Positions 1 to 5,682 of a DNA stretch of 12,453 bases are shown one piece after another. Source of the DNA: an uncultured Lachnospiraceae bacterium (GTDB taxonomy: Bacteria > Bacillota > Clostridia > Lachnospirales > Lachnospiraceae); the NCBI GenBank assembly GCA_905235345.1, contig CAJOLO010000063.1, forward strand, positions 1-12,453, in the 5' to 3' direction. The translations under genes and the position numbers were made by a program. Position 1 is the stretch's first letter. Each line of letters opens with the position of its first letter. Below the pieces are notes generated by a model. It saw nothing but the letters and a program-made list of their open reading frames with translations. It made no database searches and had not been told where the DNA came from.

Positions 1-914
1 TTAACCTTTGAAAGATCCACATATACAACTCCGTCATAATATGCAACCGCACCCGGATTGAGTTCTTTATACTTATCTGCCCTTCCATGTATATCATAGA
101 AGTCCTTAATCTTATCATCCGTTCTCCAGATAGAAGAAAGACAGGTTGTCTCTGTGGTCATTACATCCACGCCGATTCGATAATCTGCTGAAAGATTTGA
201 CACTCCCGGTCCAACGAACTCCATAACTTTATTCTTAACATATCCATTGGCAAATACCGCTCCGATAATTGCAAGTGCAACGTCCTGAGGACCTACTCCG
301 GCTTCCGGCTTACCATCAAGATAAATGGCAACAACGCCCGGCATATTAACATCATATGTCTGGGACAGCAGTTGCTTAACAAGTTCTCCACCGCCTTCTC
401 CTACTGCCATTGTTCCAAGAGCACCATAACGTGTATGTGAATCAGAACCAAGTATCATGCCACCGCACTCAGCAAGCATCTCTCTTGCAAACTGATGAAT
501 TACTGCCTGATGAGGAGGTACATATACACCACCATACTTCTTAGCACACGAAAGTCCAAACATATGGTCATCTTCGTTGATCGTTCCTCCTACCGCACAA
601 AGTGAATTATGACAGTTCGTGAGAACATACGGTATCGGGAATTCTGTAAGTCCTGATGCTCTCGCCGTCTGTATGATTCCGACAAATGTTATATCATGAG
701 ACGTAAGTTTATCAAACTTAATCTGCAGCTTATCCATATTATCCGATGTATTATGATTCTTAAGAATGCTGTAAGCGATAGTATTCTTAGCAGCTTCCTC
801 TCTGGATATAACACTTCCTGTTTTACTCTTTAATTCTTCCTCCTGATTAGCTCCATCTGCAATGAGTTCCGTACCATTAACAAGATAAGCACCGCCTTCG
901 TATAATCTTACCAT
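1..914 (-). CDS. Aconitase-superfamily hydratase, N-terminal part (runs off the left edge)
   Basis: The frame is open from an ATG at 914-912 to the left edge, giving 304 codons with no stop, so the gene is truncated by the window. The protein begins MVRLYEGGAYLVNG. It carries aconitase-type signatures: TEFPIPYVLTNCHNSLC (about residues 90-106), GSDSHTRYGALG (157-167, the conserved DSHT substrate/cluster region) and VMEFVGPGVSNLS (230-242). The three cysteines that bind the [4Fe-4S] cluster in aconitases normally lie further downstream and are not visible here. The opening and motif spacing resemble the stand-alone hydratase branch typified by E. coli YbhJ, which is about 750 residues long, rather than LeuC or classical AcnA/AcnB. 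The exact substrate cannot be told. An AGGTGG sequence lies 4 nt before the ATG, and a strong promoter lies about 150 bp upstream. Confidence 0.85.
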   Translation of the reverse strand, partial: MVRLYEGGAYLVNGTELIADGANQEEELKSKTGSVISREEAAKNTIAYSILKNHNTSDNMDKLQIKFDKLTSHDITFVGIIQTARASGLTEFPIPYVLTNCHNSLCAVGGTINEDDHMFGLSCAKKYGGVYVPPHQAVIHQFAREMLAECGGMILGSDSHTRYGALGTMAVGEGGGELVKQLLSQTYDVNMPGVVAIYLDGKPEAGVGPQDVALAIIGAVFANGYVKNKVMEFVGPGVSNLSADYRIGVDVMTTETTCLSSIWRTDDKIKDFYDIHGRADKYKELNPGAVAYYDGVVYVDLSKV

Positions 915-1068
915 TATTCCACCTGCCGCTTCTCAATATGTATAACATATATTCACAGCTTTTCCTTTCTTAAGATTAATGTGTAATCATCTGTAACCAT
1001 TCAATCAAATCATCAACGAATTGTGAATAAGTCAAAGCTTTGTTCTGAACAATCACAAAAACCAGTGT

Positions 1069-1097
1069 ATTATAACATAAATGAATATTTTTTTCAA
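1069..1097 (-). promoter_or_regulatory. Sigma-A-type promoter of the hydratase gene
   Basis: On the minus strand, TTGAAA (1097-1092), 17 bp and a perfect TATAAT (1074-1069) form a near-consensus vegetative promoter. Transcription would start near 1062, leaving a leader of about 148 nt before the ATG at 914. I see no recognisable riboswitch in that leader. Confidence 0.7.
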
Positions 1098-1396
1098 TTT
1101 ATCTTGTAAAGAAAAAAGCTCAAAAAACTGATATAAATAAAATTATACATAATATTATAGCGAAAACTTATTTATGTGTAAAGCTTTATTCTATATACAT
1201 TTTCACCACATTTTCATGACTTTCATGAAATATTACGGTAAGTTTCTACACACATAACATATAAAGACCTTCTTGAATAGTAACTATGGTCGCAATCCAT
1301 TTCACTTCAGAGGATGAGACTGCGACCACAATACTTACGTTTTCAATAATGTAATTTGCATGTTACACTTTATTTATACACGTCCATCTATATATC
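1098..1396. other. AT-rich intergenic stretch without a recognisable gene
   Basis: This spacer lies between the hydratase promoter and the 3' end of the small HTH gene. It holds no open frame with a credible ribosome binding site. Visible structures are the inverted repeat listed separately at 1287-1328 and two copies of TTTCATGA spaced 9 bp apart (1212-1219 and 1221-1228); the second is part of the palindrome TTTCATGAAA. No terminator with a T-tract was seen for the minus-strand HTH gene. Confidence 0.5.
1287..1328. repeat. Inverted repeat TGGTCGCA / TGCGACCA
   Basis: Perfect 8-bp arms (1287-1294 and 1321-1328) flank a 26-nt spacer about 70 bp downstream of the minus-strand HTH gene. The arms are GC-rich in a very AT-rich spacer. 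There is no T-run after either arm, so an intrinsic terminator is unlikely. A structured RNA end, a protein-binding site or chance are all possible. Confidence 0.45.
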
Positions 1397-1588
1397 TTAC
1401 AGAATCTGATCCCCTATCTCTTCAGGCGTAATACCCAGATATACACAAAGCCTTAAAAAATCATCTGCCAACAGATTTCCGTCATTTTCAAAAATATAAT
1501 TTAAGTCAAGACCTGTATCCTTTTTTATATTATCCGTAGATATATTATGTTCTGTTATATATTTCTGTATATATCGTTCAGTCTTCAT
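1397..1588 (-). CDS. Small HTH-like protein (63 aa)
   Basis: The chosen start is the ATG at 1588-1586, beginning MKTERYIQKYITEHN. It is preceded by GGGGAGG at 8-nt spacing and gives 63 residues. The same frame is open upstream to an ATG at 1645, but that start would lie inside the -10 element of the promoter I see and has no good ribosome binding site. The protein is almost all helical. The segment ISTDNIKKDTGLDLNYI looks like a helix-turn-helix, followed by FLRLCVYLGITPEEI, the fourth/fifth-helix pattern of Cro/C1-type domains. It is therefore a minimal XRE-like regulator or a partner protein lacking a separate sensor domain. It is transcribed divergently from a second XRE regulator at 1855, which suggests the two belong to one control unit. 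The family call is moderately sure; the target is unknown. Confidence 0.65.
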   Translation of the reverse strand: MKTERYIQKYITEHNISTDNIKKDTGLDLNYIFENDGNLLADDFLRLCVYLGITPEEIGDQIL

Positions 1589-1643
1589 TATAAAACGCCT
1601 CCCCAATTCTACGATACATAGACTTTGCAAATTTACATTTATC

Positions 1644-1672
1644 ATTATATTCTATATCACGTAGAATTTCAA
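1644..1672 (-). promoter_or_regulatory. Promoter of the small HTH gene
   Basis: On the minus strand, TTGAAA (1672-1667), exactly 17 bp and TATAAT (1649-1644) form a near-consensus promoter. The leader to the ATG at 1588 is about 50 nt. The -35 box is about 30 bp from the -35 box of the divergent promoter at 1703, close enough for one bound regulator to affect both. Confidence 0.65.
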
Positions 1673-1702
1673 TTATTTTTCTGTTTATCTACCTTTGTTT
1701 CA

Positions 1703-1729
1703 TTGACACACAAAGTAAGTTACTATAAT
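1703..1729 (+). promoter_or_regulatory. Promoter of the XRE regulator gene
   Basis: TTGACA (1703-1708) and TATAAT (1724-1729) are both perfect hexamers but are separated by only 15 bp, shorter than the optimal 17. Such short spacing is common where a bound regulator modulates promoter activity. The leader to the ATG at 1855 is about 120 nt. Confidence 0.55.
1707..1724 (+). promoter_or_regulatory. Candidate operator in the XRE promoter
   Basis: The spacer between -35 and -10 holds AGTAAGTTACT (1714-1724), a perfect 5-bp inverted repeat around a central G. It overlaps CACACAAAGTAA (1707-1718), a 12-bp word that recurs exactly at 2349-2360 in the leader of the downstream lipoprotein gene. The position is typical of autorepression by an XRE protein. 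Binding is an inference. Confidence 0.45.
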
Positions 1730-1854
1730 ATTATTGATGTATTTATAAATGTTATTCATATAACCCATATATCAATGAAAGATGCCTCCTCACCTAATAC
1801 AAAGTGAAAGTGGTATACTTAAACAAAAAGACAGAAAAGGGAGTAAAAATTATT

Positions 1855-2196
1855 ATGAATTCTGATTTAGGAAATCGTTTAAGAGAATGCAGAAAAAGCT
1901 CTCATCTATCAGTCAAATATGTTGCGGAATGCCTGGAAAAGGATTATGGAATCAAGCTTTCCACAAAAACCATCTATAGTTGGGAAACCGGACAGAATCA
2001 GCCTTCCGCTGATATGCTTTTGATATTATGTAAAATATATGGGATTTCAAATATTCTTGAAACCTTAGGCTATGAAAATACAGATTCGGAAGTTCCACTT
2101 TTATTATCGAGCGAAGAAAAAGACCTTATACTCAAATACAGAAACAACAAGTATTTCAGCAAGGTCGTTCAAAAACTAATGGAAATAGATGAATAA
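1855..2196 (+). CDS. XRE-family transcriptional regulator (113 aa)
   Basis: This is a Cro/C1-type DNA-binding protein. The HTH spans roughly residues 4-65. It starts with LGNRLRECRKSSHLSVKYVA, continues with the recognition region STKTIYSWETGQNQPSADML and ends with LILCKIYGISNI. The C-terminal 35 residues (LLLSSEEKDLILKYRN and onward) form the short helical tail common in these regulators and may mediate dimerisation; no ligand or protease domain is present. The ATG at 1855 is preferred because GGGAG lies 11 nt upstream and the domain starts immediately. An in-frame GTG at 1804 would add 17 residues with no domain similarity and no ribosome binding site. It is divergent from the small HTH gene and lies 194 bp upstream of a lipoprotein gene, with no terminator visible between them. 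It probably regulates its own promoter and perhaps the lipoprotein. Confidence 0.85.
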   Translation: MNSDLGNRLRECRKSSHLSVKYVAECLEKDYGIKLSTKTIYSWETGQNQPSADMLLILCKIYGISNILETLGYENTDSEVPLLLSSEEKDLILKYRNNKYFSKVVQKLMEIDE

Positions 2197-2289
2197 TCTA
2201 AAACTTTTCATCCTATACGACATACTATCCATATTTATCATCATTTACATATTCATATAAAATATACTGACGTATTTTTATGAAATGTA

Positions 2290-2318
2290 TTGACTTTATC
2301 CGACACTGTATGTATATT
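2290..2318 (+). promoter_or_regulatory. Promoter of the lipoprotein gene
   Basis: TTGACT (2290-2295), 17 bp and TATATT (2313-2318) form a plausible vegetative promoter, with a start near 2325. A second TATAAT at 2324-2329 has no -35 at the right distance. The leader to the ATG at 2391 is about 65 nt and contains the inverted repeat at 2344-2369. Confidence 0.5.
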
Positions 2319-2343
2319 TTTTATATAATAAATCGGTATGGAC

Positions 2344-2369
2344 AATTTCACACAAAGTAACATGAAATT
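2344..2369 (+). promoter_or_regulatory. Inverted repeat and shared 12-mer in the lipoprotein leader
   Basis: AATTTCA (2344-2350) and TGAAATT (2363-2369) are perfect 7-bp arms around a 12-bp spacer. Overlapping the left arm and spacer is CACACAAAGTAA (2349-2360), identical to the word in the XRE promoter at 1707-1718. It lies about 20-45 bp downstream of the predicted start site, a position where a bound regulator could act as a roadblock repressor. It could instead fold as a leader RNA hairpin. Confidence 0.4.
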
Positions 2370-2390
2370 TTTACCGGAACGGAGGAATAT

Positions 2391-3377
2391 ATGAAAAAAA
2401 CAATAGGAGTTATACTATTATCATGCCTTGCCATCGCAAGCACAGGTTGTATGCGCGTATACGGAAATTATGTAGTCAATGATGACGGAACAGTTACCGT
2501 AACATCCAAACAATCCATTAGCAAAGAGTTCTCGGATCAGATGGGCGAACCCCAACCAAATGCAGTTCTGGAAACTTTAGAGGATGGTAAGCAGTACTAT
2601 TCCACAACAGATACTCAGACAGGTTCAATCAATGATATTAACAATGATACCGATATGACATTAACAAAGGATATATTCTATTACCATATAGCTCCCTCAA
2701 GTAATAATGTAAATAATACTGACTATGATTTAGCAAATGCAATCAGCCAAAGTATTTATGTAAAGCTTGGTGTAACTCTCTCAAGCGATATCGTTGACAC
2801 TAATGCTAATATAACATCAGAAACATCAGGTAAAACCGCTACTTTTGACACAACATTTATCGGAGCATCGTGGTATGCATATACAGCACAAGGCAAGGCT
2901 CTTATTGATGCCGATACCACTGCACCGGTTATACAAGGAATCACCGACGGAGGCAGTTACTCTACAATACCTGAGATCACATTTTCAGACGACACCGCTG
3001 CTGTAATAACCACTTTAAACGGAAAAGAGTATTCCACTCTTAATATTAAGAATGGTAAGAATGTAATCACAGCAACAGACCTCAAAGGAAACTCAACAAC
3101 GTTGACCTTCTATAAAGATACAGAAGCTCCAACGATTAAAGGCATAAAGAACGGTAATAAATACACCAACAATGTGACTTTCTATGTCAAAGACAAAGTT
3201 AACCTGAAGAAGATAACTGTCGATGGCAAAAACCAGAAGCTTACTAAGTCAAAGCTTGTAAAGAAAGGCAAATATAAAGATTACTACAAAATAACAATAA
3301 AGAAGAAAGGCAATCATAAGATTACCGCTATAGATAATGCAGGTAACAAGAGCTCGATCAAAATCAAAATACAATAA
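2391..3377 (+). CDS. LppM-domain lipoprotein with two Ig-like C-terminal domains (328 aa)
   Basis: A GGAGG precedes the ATG by 6 nt. The N-terminus MKKTIGVILLSCLAIASTGC is a lipoprotein signal with the lipidated cysteine at residue 20, so the mature protein should be anchored to the outer face of the membrane. Residues 21-168 resemble the LppM domain: a VNDDGTVTVTSK strand near the start and, near the end, IVDTNANIT and ATFDTTFIGASWYAY, matching the family's conserved Asn and aromatic strand pattern. LppM-type proteins usually end in a membrane helix; here two Ig-like modules follow instead. They begin APVIQGITDGGSY (178-190) and APTIKGIKNGNKY (247-258) and end in TATDLKGNST and TAIDNAGNKS. 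The last 80 residues are very lysine-rich while the first 240 are acidic, suggesting that the tip contacts anionic polymer in the cell wall. The function is unknown. The gene follows the XRE regulator and precedes the leuA T-box promoter. Confidence 0.75.
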   Translation: MKKTIGVILLSCLAIASTGCMRVYGNYVVNDDGTVTVTSKQSISKEFSDQMGEPQPNAVLETLEDGKQYYSTTDTQTGSINDINNDTDMTLTKDIFYYHIAPSSNNVNNTDYDLANAISQSIYVKLGVTLSSDIVDTNANITSETSGKTATFDTTFIGASWYAYTAQGKALIDADTTAPVIQGITDGGSYSTIPEITFSDDTAAVITTLNGKEYSTLNIKNGKNVITATDLKGNSTTLTFYKDTEAPTIKGIKNGNKYTNNVTFYVKDKVNLKKITVDGKNQKLTKSKLVKKGKYKDYYKITIKKKGNHKITAIDNAGNKSSIKIKIQ

Positions 3378-3390
3378 AACCAAAACAATC

Positions 3391-3419
3391 TTGACACATT
3401 TTTTCTGATATGTTAATCT
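3391..3419 (+). promoter_or_regulatory. Promoter of the T-box/leuA transcript
   Basis: A perfect TTGACA (3391-3396), 17 bp and TAATCT (3414-3419) form a promoter helped by an extended -10 TG at 3411-3412. It starts only 14 bp after the lipoprotein stop codon. No terminator separates the two, so some read-through from the lipoprotein gene is possible. Confidence 0.55.
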
Positions 3420-3463
3420 TTATCTAATGTTATTAAATATAATTTATTACATATTGAAATGCA

Positions 3464-3763
3464 ATGATGAGGAATAGTAGAATTGTGAATGCTTTCAGAG
3501 AGCTATCGGTTGGTGTAAGATAGTAGCGGAAGGAATTTGAACTCGCCTCTAAGCAGCCAGCTGAACGGGTTATGTGAAGTTATCATTTCATCACATAACA
3601 GTAGGTGTGGACGGAGCCCAACCGTTATATCTGGGAGGATATATGGTATTTCATATCCCGTATCCGTAACGAGTGCATACATATAGCAATGTATGAATAA
3701 GAGTGGTACCGCGTAAGTAAAATCTTACGTCTCTTAGATAATATAGAGACGTGAGATTTTTTT
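3464..3763 (+). promoter_or_regulatory. T-box leader, leucine (CUC) specifier, controlling leuA
   Basis: The leader contains the ordered landmarks of a T-box riboswitch. Stem I has CAGAGAGC (3496-3503), an apical hairpin CTATC/GATAG (3503-3507 and 3519-3523) enclosing the GGTGTAAG signature, and a specifier loop GAACTCGCC in which CTC (3542-3544) reads as a leucine codon. A middle hairpin, GTTATGTGA/TCACATAAC, lies at about 3570-3600. The antiterminator T-box sequence AGAGTGGTACCGCG is at 3700-3713, and a terminator follows. Uncharged tRNA-Leu(GAG) should pair with the specifier and the T-box bulge and stabilise antitermination, switching on leuA when leucine is scarce. The family call is very sure; the leader's 5' boundary is approximate. 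Confidence 0.93.
3719..3763 (+). terminator. Regulated terminator of the T-box leader
   Basis: The arms AAAATCTTACGTCTCT (3719-3734) and AGAGACGTGAGATTTT (3745-3760) pair with a single T-G wobble around a 10-nt loop and run into seven T residues. This is the alternative to the antiterminator formed by the T-box sequence just upstream. Confidence 0.9.
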
Positions 3764-3811
3764 ATTACACGTTTCTTCAGAATTTTATGATCAATTAAGG
3801 AGGTATGTATT

Positions 3812-5491
3812 ATGATGGACGCAACAAAGTACAAACGCAATTATTTTATGCCACCGGAGCAATCCTTGGACTGGACAAAGAAGGAATATATTGACAAGGC
3901 ACCGGCATGGTGCTCTGTAGATCTTAGAGATGGTAATCAGGCACTTATTGTTCCTATGAGCCTTGACGAAAAGATTGAATTTTTCAAAATGCTTGTAAAA
4001 GTCGGATTCAAAGAGATTGAAGTGGGATTTCCCGCTGCCTCCGAAACAGAGTATGATTTTTTAAGAGCTCTTATCGAACAGAATTTAATACCTGATGATG
4101 TGACTGTTCAGGTACTCACTCAGGCAAGGCCTCATATTATCGAGAAGACATTTGAAGCTGTAAAAGGATGTAAGCACGCTATCGTTCATGTGTATAACTC
4201 TACATCTCTTGCACAGCGTGAGCAGGTGTTTAAGAAATCCAGGGATGAAATCAAGAAGATTGCGACCGACGGTGCTCAGATGTTACTTGACCTCACAAAG
4301 AAGGACGGCGGCAATTACCAGTTTGAATACTCTCCGGAATCATTTACCGGCACTGAAGTTGATTATGCACTTGATGTATGTAACGCAGTGATTGATGTGT
4401 GGAAGCCTACGGCAGACAACAAGGTCATCATCAATCTGCCTGCAACTGTTGAGATGTCACTTCCTCATGTATATGCAAGCCAGATTGAATACATGAGTAA
4501 GAACCTTGCCATGAGAGAGAATGTTATCTTATCTCTTCATCCTCATAATGACAGAGGTTGCGGTGTTGCCGATGCAGAACTTGGTGTACTTGCCGGAGCA
4601 GACAGAATCGAAGGAACCTTATTCGGAAATGGCGAACGTACCGGTAACGTAGATATAATTACTCTTGCCATGAATATGTACACCCACGGTGTTGATCCCG
4701 GGCTTGATTTTTCAGAACTGCCTAAAATTGCAGAACTCTATGAAAGAGTTACCGGAATGAGAATATATGATCGTCAGCCATATACAGGAAAGCTTGTATT
4801 TGCTGCATTTTCAGGCTCACATCAGGACGCTATCGCCAAGGGCATGAAATGGCGCGAGGATAAGAAACTTCATGACTGGACTGTACCTTACCTTCCCCTT
4901 GACCCGCATGATGTTGGCAGAGAATATGAGGGCGACGTAATTCGTATCAACTCCCAGTCAGGAAAAGGCGGAATAGGTTATGTATTGGAACAGACCTATG
5001 GTTTCAATCTTCCGGCAAAAATGCGTGAGGATCTTGGATATGCCGTAAAGAATGTATCCGATCATCTGCACAAGGAATTATCTCCCGAAGAGATACTTGG
5101 CATCTTCAACAAAGAATATGTCAACATAAAAACAGTTATTAAATTAGACGAATGCCATTTCGTCCAGGAGAGTGACGGATCGATTTCAACCACTCTTACT
5201 ATTAAGCGTGATGATGTTCAGAAGGAATATCACGGAAATGGTAATGGTAGATTGGATGCTGTGTCCAATGCAATAAAGAAACACTTTAACGTAGATTTCA
5301 AGCTTATATGCTATGAAGAGCACGCATTACAGCAAGGTTCCAATTCTCAGGCATGTTCATATGTCGGTATTGAAACTCCGGACGGAAATACTACCTGGGG
5401 TTGTGGTATCAAGAATGATATCATAGATGCATCAGTATGTGCATTGCTCTCGGCAGTCAACAAGGTGCTTGACGTTGAGGATATACACTAG
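3812..5491 (+). CDS. leuA: 2-isopropylmalate synthase
   Basis: This enzyme condenses acetyl-CoA with 2-oxoisovalerate to give 2-isopropylmalate, the first committed step of leucine synthesis in the cytoplasm. The 559-residue length matches the long LeuA class found in Corynebacterium and fungi. The TIM-barrel catalytic domain shows SVDLRDGNQALIVPM (35-49), whose Arg and Asp belong to the active site. It also shows SLHPHNDRGCG (241-251), with the metal-binding His-x-His, and FGNGERTGNVD (271-281). The C-terminal LeuA dimer domain (about 435-555), with HALQQGSNSQACSYVGIE, is the leucine feedback site in this family. AAGGAGG lies 8 nt before the ATG at 3812; a second ATG follows directly and would change the protein by one residue. 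Expression is governed by the leucine T-box immediately upstream. No other leu gene is present in the window, so this appears to be a single-gene transcript ending at the terminator at 5580. Confidence 0.96.
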   Translation: MMDATKYKRNYFMPPEQSLDWTKKEYIDKAPAWCSVDLRDGNQALIVPMSLDEKIEFFKMLVKVGFKEIEVGFPAASETEYDFLRALIEQNLIPDDVTVQVLTQARPHIIEKTFEAVKGCKHAIVHVYNSTSLAQREQVFKKSRDEIKKIATDGAQMLLDLTKKDGGNYQFEYSPESFTGTEVDYALDVCNAVIDVWKPTADNKVIINLPATVEMSLPHVYASQIEYMSKNLAMRENVILSLHPHNDRGCGVADAELGVLAGADRIEGTLFGNGERTGNVDIITLAMNMYTHGVDPGLDFSELPKIAELYERVTGMRIYDRQPYTGKLVFAAFSGSHQDAIAKGMKWREDKKLHDWTVPYLPLDPHDVGREYEGDVIRINSQSGKGGIGYVLEQTYGFNLPAKMREDLGYAVKNVSDHLHKELSPEEILGIFNKEYVNIKTVIKLDECHFVQESDGSISTTLTIKRDDVQKEYHGNGNGRLDAVSNAIKKHFNVDFKLICYEEHALQQGSNSQACSYVGIETPDGNTTWGCGIKNDIIDASVCALLSAVNKVLDVEDIH

Positions 5492-5579
5492 ACGACCAAA
5501 TAATTTTCTTCATCTATAATTTACTATATACTGTATAATTCCTATATTAGTGTATATAATATAAAACACATCGCCATAT

Positions 5580-5622
5580 AAAAGCTCCGTCATCTGTTAT
5601 TATAACATATGGCGGAGCTTTT
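5580..5622. terminator. Bidirectional palindromic terminator between leuA and the surface protein gene
   Basis: The arms AAAAGCTCCGTCAT (5580-5593) and ATGGCGGAGCTTTT (5609-5622) pair with one wobble. The centre TGTTATTATAACA continues the stem after one mismatch, so nearly all 43 nt are palindromic. A-rich and T-rich flanks on both strands suit termination of both convergent transcripts. Confidence 0.85.
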
Positions 5623-5682
5623 ATTATCAGTATTTCATATCTCAATTAATCATTGACAACATTGACCAGTTCTACTTAATAT

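Noticed and set aside
1625..1807. Open frame of 60 aa on the plus strand across the divergent promoter region
   Set aside because: It lies on top of both promoters, has no ribosome binding site and has no protein-like composition.
1804..1854. GTG-started N-terminal extension of the XRE regulator
   Set aside because: It has no ribosome binding site and the added residues are not part of the HTH domain; the ATG at 1855 has GGGAG upstream.
3625..3840. Minus-strand frame of 71 aa
   Set aside because: It is antisense to the T-box leader and start of leuA, and its composition is explained by the T-box structures.
4188..4391. Plus-strand frame of 67 aa inside leuA
   Set aside because: It is an out-of-frame shadow of a strongly conserved gene.
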